This document shows positions 43,263-51,206 of a stretch of DNA of 53,978 nt, one piece after another. How positions within the stretch are numbered: position 1 is the stretch's first letter; each line of letters opens with the position of its first letter. Location of the stretch: positions 1-53,978 of the forward strand of contig JALCSW010000001.1 in assembly GCA_022653695.1 (NCBI GenBank), written 5' to 3'. This DNA comes from Bacilli bacterium. GTDB taxonomy: Bacteria > Bacillota_I > Bacilli_A > RFN20 > CAG-826. The notes below the pieces were generated by a model. It was not told the origin of the DNA, ran no database searches, and saw only the letters and a program-made list of their open reading frames with translations. A program made the position numbers and the translations under genes.

Positions 43263-44387
43263 CTAGTAATCGTCGCTTTCCGCGTCATCATCGGCGGCGT
43301 CCTCGTTTTGGCTCCCGTCTTTTTCTTTTTTTGGCGTTTCCGCGGAATTTCCTTCAGGCTTGCCCCGATTGGTCTCTTTGGCCTCGTCGATGAGTTTCTG
43401 AATATCCTTGGCCTGGGCCTCGTCGAGTTCCCTGTTCGCTTGAAGCTGATGCAGGGCGTCTTCGGCAAAACGGACCGAGAATTTGGCGAAGGACACTTCG
43501 AAACGATCGGCCAAAAGCTCCACGACGATCAGAAAATAAGGGACGAAGAAGATGGTGAGGAGGAACGATCCGGCGATGCCGGAGGCGACGATGTCGATGT
43601 ACTCGCTCAGGAAATAGCCCGCCACGCAGCCGAGGGCGAACCCGAGGAGGAGCAAGACGATACCGACCCACGTGGCCCGAAGAAGCTCCGTGAGGATTAC
43701 CTTGCGGTTTTCGCGGTAGCCGCCCATGAAGATGCGGTTGGCGGCCCGAGGGGCGAATCGGCTTCGCTTCATGGAGGCCCGAACGTACGAATTGAGGGTC
43801 CAAACGGATATTTTGAAAACGGAAATAAGGAACCATCCGCCCGTCTCCACCACCTCGGAGAGGACGTACCAAAGGGCGACCTCGCCGTTATCGCTCAGAA
43901 CCTTCGCGTAAGCCCCGTCATCCAAATTGATCGAGGCCTGATAGAGTTTTTGGAAACCCGAGGCGAAGACGGCGCTATGGGCATAGGCGAACGAAACGTA
44001 GAAAAGATTGAAGAGGAAAGCGATGAGGATGGACCATAGAAACGCCCAAAGAACGTTCCCGATCACCCGATAAACGCCATAGTACGGCGAACGGAAGTAC
44101 ATCCCGAAATAGGAGAAAAAGCCCTTGCTCGAGAAAGGATGGCCTTGCCTGGCCCCGCTGATGGTGATCTGAAGGGCGAAGAAAAGGGGGAGCTCGATGA
44201 GGGGCAAAGCGAAGTAAAGGGTCCACGATTTCCATAGGCCCACCGCCAAAACGCAAATCGAAAGCATCGCGAAGGCGAAAGTCGGGACGAAAGACGAGGA
44301 AAATTCGGCCTTGTAGGCACGCCATGAGGCTTGGGCGAGAGTGACCGTTTTTCCCTCGGCGTTATCCTTCCGTGGTGACTTTTCCAT
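43263..44387 (-). CDS. Polytopic membrane protein of unknown function
   Basis: 374 residues with about six hydrophobic segments grouped at about 33-75, 110-135, 180-200 and 235-300. The cytoplasmic tail is highly charged, acidic and disordered, ending in a run of Asp/Glu. The family is not recognised; the layout is similar to DUF624/YesL-like or glycerophosphodiester-type membrane domains, but no signature was seen. It overlaps the upstream NERD-like gene by 26 nt, so the two are co-expressed. Confidence 0.6.
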   Translation of the reverse strand: MEKSPRKDNAEGKTVTLAQASWRAYKAEFSSSFVPTFAFAMLSICVLAVGLWKSWTLYFALPLIELPLFFALQITISGARQGHPFSSKGFFSYFGMYFRSPYYGVYRVIGNVLWAFLWSILIAFLFNLFYVSFAYAHSAVFASGFQKLYQASINLDDGAYAKVLSDNGEVALWYVLSEVVETGGWFLISVFKISVWTLNSYVRASMKRSRFAPRAANRIFMGGYRENRKVILTELLRATWVGIVLLLLGFALGCVAGYFLSEYIDIVASGIAGSFLLTIFFVPYFLIVVELLADRFEVSFAKFSVRFAEDALHQLQANRELDEAQAKDIQKLIDEAKETNRGKPEGNSAETPKKEKDGSQNEDAADDDAESDDY

Positions 44388-45006
44388 GATTCCTCGCGTT
44401 CAAATTATGCAAATCGACGAAAATCCGGCGCAGTTCCTCTTGGTTGAGGGGCGCCAAATCCTGCCCCTCGTAGAACTCGATCGTCTTGGCCAGCTTCGAA
44501 AGGGGCACAAGCTGACTATAGCCCTTTTCGTTCTCATAAGGGGCCACAAAGCAATCGTCGTTGACGAGGACCAGACCAACCATGAGGGTGGCGTTGACCC
44601 CCGAAACGATGCCCAGCCGCTCCAAAACGGCCTTGTTCTCGAGCAGGGGGTTAGGAATCGCTTCCTTCCGTTCCCGCATCGTGTAATAGACCCAGGCCGG
44701 ATCGTAGGCGGTCGGGACGATAGCCCCTTCGTAGTAGCGGTCCGTGATGACGTAGACGTATTTCCCGCCGCCCAAGATATGGTCGATGTGGAAATAGTCC
44801 TCCGAGCCCACTTTCAGGAGCACGTCGTTAAGGAGGAAATAGTCATTGTCGAGATTGACCCGGTTCACCTTCGTGTAAAACATCCGGGCAACGTTCTTCC
44901 GCCACACGCGTCGCTTAATGGGCTTATAGAAGAAAAGAAGGAAAAAGAGGGACGCCGCGAGCACGGCCGCCACGCAGAAAACCGCAAGACGGACGGAATA
45001 GGGCAT
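44362..45006 (-). CDS. Membrane-anchored NERD-like protein
   Basis: 214 residues. One N-terminal membrane helix (about 6-27), then a cytoplasmic domain with YFLLNDVLL, HIDHILGGGKYVYVITDRYYEG and ENEKGYSQLVPL. This is the pattern of NERD (nuclease-related) domains, in which the IDHIL...VI-x-D/E-x-K core is the nuclease-like site. Here the expected final lysine is replaced (TDRYY), so nuclease activity is doubtful. It overlaps the next membrane-protein gene and follows deoD directly. Confidence 0.6.
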   Translation of the reverse strand: MPYSVRLAVFCVAAVLAASLFFLLFFYKPIKRRVWRKNVARMFYTKVNRVNLDNDYFLLNDVLLKVGSEDYFHIDHILGGGKYVYVITDRYYEGAIVPTAYDPAWVYYTMRERKEAIPNPLLENKAVLERLGIVSGVNATLMVGLVLVNDDCFVAPYENEKGYSQLVPLSKLAKTIEFYEGQDLAPLNQEELRRIFVDLHNLNARNHGKVTTEG

Positions 45007-45729
45007 TTATCCACCGAAGCCGTCAACCACCTCAAGGGCGGTGACGATCATGCTATCGAGGCCTTCCTGCCGTTCGGCGGCGGTGAGTTTCTCGTCGCTG
45101 CAAAAGGAATCGCTGACCGAGCAGATGCTGAGGGCCTTCTTGTGGAGAGTCGCCGCTGTGCAGTAGAGGGCATAGCCTTCCATTTCGACGCCGAGGACGC
45201 CGATGGCGGCCCATTTTTTCCAAGAATCCGGCGAATAGTCGTAGAACGCGTCGCTCGAAAGAAGGTTCCCCACGGCGTAGCGGAAGCCGTTCCTTTTGGC
45301 GGCGGCGACCGAAGCGGAGAGCAAATCGAAGTCGGCGATGGCGCTGTAGGTGCCGCCGTTAAGGCCGAACTGGGCCGGCCAGTTGCCATCGGTGCAGCAG
45401 CCTTCGGCGATCAGCAGATCCTTGAGTTTGAGGCCAGGCACATAACTGCCGATGGTGCCGATGCGGATGATGGCCTCGACGCCGTAACCGTCAAAGAGCT
45501 CGTGGGAGTAGATGCCGATGGAAGGCATGCCCATTCCGCTGGCCATCACCGAAACGCGCGTGCCTTTCTTGGTGAAGCCGGTGAAGCCGAGAATGCCCCG
45601 GACGTCCGTGACGAGCTTGGCGTCGACCAAATAATTCTCGGCGATCCATCGGGCCCGTTTGGGATCCCCCGGCATTAAGACGATTTTCGCGAAGTCGCCA
45701 TTTTTGGCGGCGATGTGCGGCGTTGGCAT
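45007..45729 (-). CDS. deoD: Purine-nucleoside phosphorylase, DeoD type
   Basis: 240 residues, normal length. It splits purine (deoxy)nucleosides with phosphate in salvage. Family motifs: TPHIAAKNGDFA with the partner-subunit His, MPGDPKRA phosphate loop, GMGMPSIGIYSHEL, RIGTIGS, and the nucleoside-binding VLGVEMEGYALY followed by SVSDSF with the catalytic Asp. AAGGAGGG precedes the ATG. The NERD-like gene begins one base after its stop. Confidence 0.96.
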   Translation of the reverse strand: MPTPHIAAKNGDFAKIVLMPGDPKRARWIAENYLVDAKLVTDVRGILGFTGFTKKGTRVSVMASGMGMPSIGIYSHELFDGYGVEAIIRIGTIGSYVPGLKLKDLLIAEGCCTDGNWPAQFGLNGGTYSAIADFDLLSASVAAAKRNGFRYAVGNLLSSDAFYDYSPDSWKKWAAIGVLGVEMEGYALYCTAATLHKKALSICSVSDSFCSDEKLTAAERQEGLDSMIVTALEVVDGFGG

Positions 45730-45796
45730 ATTGAACCCTCCTTAAGGTAAAACCCGAATGATAGTATATCTCAAACCTCGTGGGCCCGCGACTGCC

Positions 45797-45816
45797 AAAA
45801 GGCTCGGCGCTGAGCC
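45797..45816 (-). terminator. Terminator of the glmS operon
   Basis: Minus strand: GGCTC-AGCGCC-GAGCC, a 5-bp stem followed by TTTT, about 25 nt after the glmS stop. Confidence 0.6.
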
Positions 45817-45839
45817 CGTTTTGCCGAACGCGAAGACGC

Positions 45840-47612
45840 TCATTCGACGGTGACCGATTTGGCGAGGTTGCGAGGCTTGTCGATCGGCAGCTTCTTTTCG
45901 AGGGCCGCGAAATAGGAAAGATACTGGCCGAACATGACTTCCGGCAGGACCGCCAAAAGAGAGGGCACGTCGGCGTAGGAGAAACTGTCTCCCTCCTCGC
46001 GGAGGGCCTCGCTGCTCACGATGAGGACGGTCGCGCCGCGACTGGAGAGTTCCGTCAGATTGTTGCGAAGGGCCAAGGCCGTCAAAGGATCGCTCACGAA
46101 GCCGATGACCGGGGTGTCCTTCTCGATAAGGGCGATCGGGCCATGCTTGAGCTCCCCGCCCGGATAGGCTTCGGCATGGATATAGGAAATCTCCTTCAGT
46201 TTGAGCGAGCACTCGAGGGCGGCGATGAAATCATGGCCGCGCCCGACGTAAAAGGCGTCGCGCGAAACGGAAATCCGCTTCGCGATCGCGCGGATCTCTT
46301 CCTTCCGAAGGACGATGTCGCGCAAAGAGCGGATGAGCGAATCCAAGTCGGCCACGGCGTTTCTCCGTCCGCCGACGGCGTTGGCGAGAAGGGCCAGCAA
46401 AACGACTTGGGCCATGTAGCTCTTCGTCGCCGCCACCGCCACTTCGAGCCCGGCGTAAAGGAGCAGGCTATAGGTGGCTTTGCGCTCGATCGTGCTGCCT
46501 TTGGTGTTCGTGATGGCGAGGGTCGGAAGGCCCTTGTCGAGCAAAAACTTCTGGCAAAGGATGAGGTCGGCGGTCTCGCCCGATTGCGAGACGAGGACGA
46601 AAATGGTCTTTTCCGAAGGGAGCGTCGGGTAATAGGCCCATTCGCTGCCGATATAGGCCTCGCTCCGCTTGCCGAGCCGCTTCATGAACTCGACGCCCAG
46701 CAAAGAGGCGTAATAAGACGTCCCGCAGGCTAGGAAAACCACTTCGTCGACGTCGCGCAACGCCTTGATCAGCTTCTGATCGAAAAGGTATTTCTCGCCA
46801 TCGAAGTAGTTGTCTCCAAGGCAATGGATGACGTTGGGCGACTCTTCGATTTCCTTGAGCATGAAAGTAGGATATCCATCAAGATCGTAATCATAACGGG
46901 CCGTGTCGCGCGAAGTGACGACCGGGGCGATGGCCTCCCCAGCGATATAGATCTTCGCCTCGCTGGGGGTGAGCACGCCGTATTCGCCGTCTTCGAGATC
47001 GATGAACTTAGCGGTGTAGTCAACCATCGGAAGGGCGTCGCTGGCCAAGTAGTTGGCCCCTTTTCCTAACCCGATTAGCAACGGCGAGGCCTTCTTCATG
47101 AAATACAGATTGGAATCGTCCTTACAGATGATCGCGCAGGCGAAAGAACCCCGCAAAACGCCCATCGTTTCCAGAATTGAAGCCAAAACGTCCTTTTTCT
47201 GGCGGTAATTATCCTCCAACAGATCGGCGATGACTTCGGTGTCGGTGTCGGTGTGGAAGACGTATCCATGGTCCTTCAAAAGGTTCTTGAGGGAGCGGTA
47301 ATTCTCGATCACCCCGTTATGGACGATATAAAAATCCTTGCGCATCGAGAAATGCGGATGGGCGTTGGCTTGGTTAGGGACCCCATGGGTGGCCCAACGG
47401 GTATGGGCGATGCCGACTTCCCCGCCCGAGAAAGGCGCCACGACTTTCGAAAGGTCGTCGACGCGGCCCGCCACCTTCTTAAGAAAAACTTTCCCGTCCT
47501 TCCGATAGGCCAGCCCCGCGGAATCGTAGCCGCGATAGTCGAGCTTCCTGAGCCCGGTAAGCAAATAGTACCGATAGTCGAGTTTTCCGACTCCGCCGAT
47601 GATTCCGCACAT
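45840..47612 (-). CDS. glmS: Glutamine-fructose-6-phosphate aminotransferase
   Basis: 590 residues, standard. It makes glucosamine-6-phosphate, the first step to UDP-GlcNAc for the cell wall. The N-terminal class II glutaminase has Cys2 as the nucleophile (MCGIIGGVG) and the RGYDSAG and THGVPNQANAHPH blocks. Two SIS domains follow (CGTSYYASL, SQSGETAD and the later GRGHDF), and it ends AKSVTVE. It starts directly after the glmM stop, leaving no room for a glmS ribozyme. Confidence 0.97.
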   Translation of the reverse strand: MCGIIGGVGKLDYRYYLLTGLRKLDYRGYDSAGLAYRKDGKVFLKKVAGRVDDLSKVVAPFSGGEVGIAHTRWATHGVPNQANAHPHFSMRKDFYIVHNGVIENYRSLKNLLKDHGYVFHTDTDTEVIADLLEDNYRQKKDVLASILETMGVLRGSFACAIICKDDSNLYFMKKASPLLIGLGKGANYLASDALPMVDYTAKFIDLEDGEYGVLTPSEAKIYIAGEAIAPVVTSRDTARYDYDLDGYPTFMLKEIEESPNVIHCLGDNYFDGEKYLFDQKLIKALRDVDEVVFLACGTSYYASLLGVEFMKRLGKRSEAYIGSEWAYYPTLPSEKTIFVLVSQSGETADLILCQKFLLDKGLPTLAITNTKGSTIERKATYSLLLYAGLEVAVAATKSYMAQVVLLALLANAVGGRRNAVADLDSLIRSLRDIVLRKEEIRAIAKRISVSRDAFYVGRGHDFIAALECSLKLKEISYIHAEAYPGGELKHGPIALIEKDTPVIGFVSDPLTALALRNNLTELSSRGATVLIVSSEALREEGDSFSYADVPSLLAVLPEVMFGQYLSYFAALEKKLPIDKPRNLAKSVTVE

Positions 47613-48938
47613 TTAGCGATCCCCCTTGATGAATGAGACGATTTCCTCAACCGCCTTCGCGCATTTTCCCTCGTCGGAAGCCTCCGCCATGACGCGAAGA
47701 AGCGGCTCGGTGCCGCTGGGCCTCACCAAAAGGCGGCCCTGCCCTTTCAGCGAAGCCTCCCGCCGCGCGACGAAATCCCGCAAAGCGGGGTCGTTGGCGG
47801 CCTTCTCAAGAGCTTCTCTCGATGCGAAGGGAACGTTTTCCAGAATCTGTGGATACACCGCGAATTCGTCGATTTTCCGATACAAGGCGGGCTCATGAAC
47901 GAAGATATCGAGCAGTTTGAGGGAACTGAGAAGCCCGTCCCCGGTGTTGAGATCGTCAAGGAAAATGACGTGCCCCGACTGCTCGCCCCCGATCGACAAG
48001 CCGTCTTTCTTCAGGGCTTGTTGGACGTTTTTGTCGCCGACGGCCACGGTCTTGTAGGCGATCCCCTCTTTCTCGAGGGCTTTCCGCAAACCGAAGTTGC
48101 TCATGACCGTGATGACCACGGCGTCGTTATTAAGGGCTTTCTTCTCCCGCAAATAAAGGGCGCCCAAGAAAATAAGCGCGTCCCCGTCGATGAGGCGTCC
48201 GCCCGGGCCGAACGCCATGAAGCGGTCGCCATCCCCGTCGAAGGCGAATCCAAGGTCGTATCCTTTCTCAAGATAGGCTTTCCTGAGTCCTTCGAGATGC
48301 GTGCTGCCGCAGCCGTCGTTGATGTTGCGCCCGTTTGGGGCGGCGTTCATGAAAGCGGCGTCGAGGCCAAGTTTCTCGTACAGCCGCGGGGCGAGGGCGC
48401 TCGCGGATCCGTTCGCGCAGTCGACGAGCACGCGCGTTTTCCCATATCCTCCTTGGGCTTTGGAAGCCAGCCAAGCGAGGTATTCTTCCTTGAGGCCGTC
48501 CCCGGAGACAAGGCGCCCGGGGGCAAGGGGCAAATCGTCGGCCTCCCGATCCATGTATTCCTCGATGAGGCCTTCCTGATCGTCGGCCAGTTTCTCGCCT
48601 TCGCCGTTGAAGACTTTGATGCCGTTATCGCCATACGGGTTATGGGAGGCGCTGATCATGACCCCGTACGCGAACCCCTTTGCCTTGACAAGATACGAGA
48701 CGCTAGGCGTCGTGGACACCGCGGAATCGTAGACAAGAGCCCCACTCTTGAGCAAGCCGTCGATCAGGGCGCCTTTGAGGGTTTCGCCCGAGAGGCGGGT
48801 GTCCTCACACACCAAAACCGGTTTCTGGGCCGAAAAGGCCATTCGGCCCAGGCTGCGGCCGATCCGATAAGCCATTTTTACCGTCAAAGTGATGAGGGCG
48901 ACTCCTCGCACGCCATCCGTCCCGAAGTGTCTGAGCAT
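47613..48938 (-). CDS. glmM: Phosphoglucosamine mutase
   Basis: 441 residues. It interconverts glucosamine-6- and glucosamine-1-phosphate. Motifs: FGTDGVRGVA, the phosphoserine loop ISASHNPYGDNGIK (about 95-108), the metal loop FDGDGDRFMAF and the sugar-binding GGEQSGH, with RPSGTEPLLRV at the C-terminus. It lies between cdaA (21 nt upstream) and glmS (adjacent), the conserved order in Firmicutes. GlmM is known to bind and inhibit CdaA in some species. Confidence 0.97.
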   Translation of the reverse strand: MLRHFGTDGVRGVALITLTVKMAYRIGRSLGRMAFSAQKPVLVCEDTRLSGETLKGALIDGLLKSGALVYDSAVSTTPSVSYLVKAKGFAYGVMISASHNPYGDNGIKVFNGEGEKLADDQEGLIEEYMDREADDLPLAPGRLVSGDGLKEEYLAWLASKAQGGYGKTRVLVDCANGSASALAPRLYEKLGLDAAFMNAAPNGRNINDGCGSTHLEGLRKAYLEKGYDLGFAFDGDGDRFMAFGPGGRLIDGDALIFLGALYLREKKALNNDAVVITVMSNFGLRKALEKEGIAYKTVAVGDKNVQQALKKDGLSIGGEQSGHVIFLDDLNTGDGLLSSLKLLDIFVHEPALYRKIDEFAVYPQILENVPFASREALEKAANDPALRDFVARREASLKGQGRLLVRPSGTEPLLRVMAEASDEGKCAKAVEEIVSFIKGDR

Positions 48939-48959
48939 GGGTTCCTTATTCTTTTTTCG

Positions 48960-49781
48960 TCACTGCTTCTCGGTTTCCGAAGCTTCCTCGCCGGAGGAAG
49001 CGGCCTCGGCGGTCATGTCGTCTTCGAAGACGCGCATGAAATTGTCGGGGGTGACGGGCGTGAGTTCGCCTTGGAAGGCGATCGAGATACGCCCCGTCTC
49101 CTCGCTTACGACGATGGTAACCGAATCGGTCGATTCGCTGATGCCGTAAGCCGCGCGATGGCGCGAGCCGTACTTGCCCGTGAGGGGACGGTTGGTTGGG
49201 GTGAAGTAGACGGAAGCGGCCACCATCTCGTCGTTGCGGATCACGACCGCCCCGTCGTGAAGCCGGGTCCCGGGATAGAAAATGGTCTGAAGAAGCTCGC
49301 TTGAGACCGGGGCGTTGATGGGCGTCCCGTTTTTCATGACCTCGCTCAAATCGTCCTTGCGCTCAAAAGTGATGAGGGCGCCGACTTTCTGGTGGGATAA
49401 GGTAATGACGGCGGCCTCGACTTTGCGATACATCGCCTCACGGTCGAAGACGGCCTCAGGTTTGGCCTTGGGCGCGCGGCGGAAAAGGCCAAAGCCGCCT
49501 TTGCCCTTCATCGCGTTGGAGACAAGAGGGCGATAGGCGCCGACGTTGCTGATAAGAAAAGCCGATAGACCGATGACGAAAGCGGCGATGACCGCGCATC
49601 CGAAGTATTGGAGCCGAAGGATGAAGGCAACGAGGTAAAGGGCCTCCAAAAGCGAGCTGTAGACGATGACGAAGGCGCGCTTGAGAATGCGAAAGAGAAT
49701 AACATCCCCGATTCCGATGACGAACAAGGTCATGAGAAAATCGACGATGACGGAAACGTCCGTGAAATCAGCTATGGCCAT
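48960..49781 (-). CDS. cdaA: Diadenylate cyclase (c-di-AMP synthase), CdaA/DacA type
   Basis: 273 residues. About three membrane helices in the first ~90, then the DAC domain with the catalytic DGA in RLHDGAVVI and RHR in SRHRAAYG, followed by an acidic tail. It condenses two ATP into c-di-AMP, which controls K+ and osmolyte transport and wall homeostasis. The usual partner gene cdaR (YbbR repeats) between cdaA and glmM is missing here. A TrkH/RCK K+ system is encoded in the same window. Confidence 0.95.
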   Translation of the reverse strand: MAIADFTDVSVIVDFLMTLFVIGIGDVILFRILKRAFVIVYSSLLEALYLVAFILRLQYFGCAVIAAFVIGLSAFLISNVGAYRPLVSNAMKGKGGFGLFRRAPKAKPEAVFDREAMYRKVEAAVITLSHQKVGALITFERKDDLSEVMKNGTPINAPVSSELLQTIFYPGTRLHDGAVVIRNDEMVAASVYFTPTNRPLTGKYGSRHRAAYGISESTDSVTIVVSEETGRISIAFQGELTPVTPDNFMRVFEDDMTAEAASSGEEASETEKQ

Positions 49782-49783
49782 GG

Positions 49784-50278
49784 TTAATTGCCCTCCTTGG
49801 CGCCTCGGTGGGCGAAGCGGCTCGCCGCGGCGGCCGCGATGGCCCCCACGATATCGTCGATGAACGTGTTGCAGACCCCCTTGCCTTTGCCCGCTTGGTT
49901 GAGCCGATCGATGACTCCGTATTTCTTTTTGTCGATATAGCCGAAATTGGTAAGGGCGATCGAACCGTAAAGGTTGCAGATTCCGTAGGCCAAGACTTCG
50001 TCGACCCCATAAAGCGGCTCGTCCCGCCGAAGGGCCCCTTCGAGTTCCTTGTCGCTCATTTTACCTTCCTCGGCAAGCTTATCGAGTTCCACCGCGGTCA
50101 TGATGGCGTTCTGGACCTCGCGCTTGCTGAGCACCGCCTTCACCGAAGCCATGAGTTCCTCGCTCGTGAGATCCTGATGGTAATCCGCCTGCAAAAAACG
50201 GGCGCACTCGGCTATGTCTTCCAGCGTCACGCCCCGCTCCTTGAGCAAAGCGACGCAATGTTGATCCATGTCTTCCAT
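49784..50278 (-). CDS. Phosphatidylglycerophosphatase A-like protein
   Basis: 164 residues. The PgpA/YutG-type domain shows REVQNAIMTAVELDKLAEEG, YGVDEVLAYGICNLYGSIALTNFG split across two helices, and VCNTFIDDIVGAIAAAAASR with the Asp pair expected to bind metal. It would dephosphorylate phosphatidylglycerophosphate, though Firmicutes YutG-like members are less well studied. ATG 50278 is preferred over the in-frame TTG at 50314, because that TTG coincides with the -10 box. It stops 2 nt before cdaA. Confidence 0.82.
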   Translation of the reverse strand: MEDMDQHCVALLKERGVTLEDIAECARFLQADYHQDLTSEELMASVKAVLSKREVQNAIMTAVELDKLAEEGKMSDKELEGALRRDEPLYGVDEVLAYGICNLYGSIALTNFGYIDKKKYGVIDRLNQAGKGKGVCNTFIDDIVGAIAAAAASRFAHRGAKEGN

Positions 50279-50313
50279 AGGTAAAATTCCGGAAATGGTT
50301 TCCTTTGGAAACA

Positions 50314-50319
50314 ATCATA
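50314..50319 (-). promoter_or_regulatory. -10 box of the pgpA-cdaA-glmM-glmS operon
   Basis: TATGAT preceded by TGC (extended -10), with a weak -35 (TTTATT, 17 bp away). It places the start near 50307, about 29 nt before the pgpA-like ATG. Confidence 0.5.
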
Positions 50320-50503
50320 GCAAAAAGGACGGGGGTAATAAAGCGAGCAAGCGGGGAAACGCCGCAATAATCTAGCGAAAAATATATCGAATTGGCTAAG
50401 GCGAGGAAACGCCGGAAAAGGAAAACTCCGCAAAACGCCGTTCTTAGAACGGAAGAATAAAAGGAAAACCGCGCAAAAGGCAGCCTTGAGACGAAGCCAA
50501 CCC

Positions 50504-50893
50504 TTAGGAGGCGGAAGCGGGGAAAAGGCTGAAAACGGCGTCGATCGCAACCGCGCGGTCTGGCATGACGAAACGATAGGTCTTCCCCTCCTCCTCCATT
50601 AGGAGATCGGCCGCTCCGTCTTCGATGGAGATATCGCTCAGGAAATAGCCGTCCTCAGCCGTCGCCGTAACCGTTATCTCGGTTCCGGAAACGGCCTGAC
50701 TCTTCGAAAAATCGAGGCGTCCGTGCCCATCGGGAACGGAAGAGATGATCGGATGGAGGCCGCTTTGGGAAAAAGACAAATCAACCGAGGCGGAAACGTG
50801 GGCCGACGAGGAAGCGGCCGGGCTCGATCCGCTTGAGCAACCCAAAAGAGGGGAAACGAGAAGCAAAAGAAGGAGGGGCTTGAGCGGTTTCAT
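50504..50893 (-). CDS. Small lipoprotein with an InlB B-repeat-like domain
   Basis: 129 residues from ATG 50893. A lipoprotein signal (MKPLKPLLLLLLVSPLLGC) has lipobox LLGC, giving a lipid-anchored Cys near residue 19. A Ser/Ala linker follows, then a beta domain with ITVTATAEDGYFLSDISIEDG split in two strands and YRFVMPDRAVAIDAVF. This is the pattern of divergent InlB B-repeats or bacterial 'MPxxxVxVxAxF' repeats on surface proteins. A TATTAT extended -10 ends 7 nt before the ATG, so the message may be leaderless. Function unknown. Confidence 0.7.
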   Translation of the reverse strand: MKPLKPLLLLLLVSPLLGCSSGSSPAASSSAHVSASVDLSFSQSGLHPIISSVPDGHGRLDFSKSQAVSGTEITVTATAEDGYFLSDISIEDGAADLLMEEEGKTYRFVMPDRAVAIDAVFSLFPASAS

Positions 50894-51129
50894 CGTTACC
50901 ATAATAGCACGTCGGGGACGCGCGAATGGGTAAGGGACGCGCAAAATCCGGGCGATGGACTTGCCGGCAACATCCGGGTCTTGGCTATGGTTCGTCCCTT
51001 CTTGCCCTCTGGATTTTCCTTAATATGTTTTCTCTAGGCGAAGCTTTTGTTGATGTCCGGCTTTCCCCGGGTCCTCCCGCCGTGGCCGCTTGAAAAGGGA
51101 GGCGAAACGCCATGGAAGCGCGCGAGCCG

Positions 51130-51158
51130 TTGCTAATTGAGATGGCTGGGGCTAATAT
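51130..51158 (+). promoter_or_regulatory. Promoter of the MFS transporter gene
   Basis: -35 TTGCTA (51130-51135), a 17-bp spacer and -10 TAATAT (51153-51158); the leader of about 40 nt carries AAAGGAAG before the ATG. Confidence 0.6.
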
Positions 51159-51206
51159 TTTGTAAAAGACGGCGGCGAAAAAAGAAAATCAAAGGAAGAT
51201 TTTTCG

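Noticed and set aside
41720-43393. 557-codon plus-strand open frame opposite gltX, running through tRNA-Gly
   Set aside because: Crosses a tRNA gene and a terminator and lies antisense to gltX; cannot be a real gene as read.
47612-47640. Search for a glmS ribozyme ahead of glmS
   Set aside because: glmS starts directly after the glmM stop codon, leaving no space for the ribozyme.
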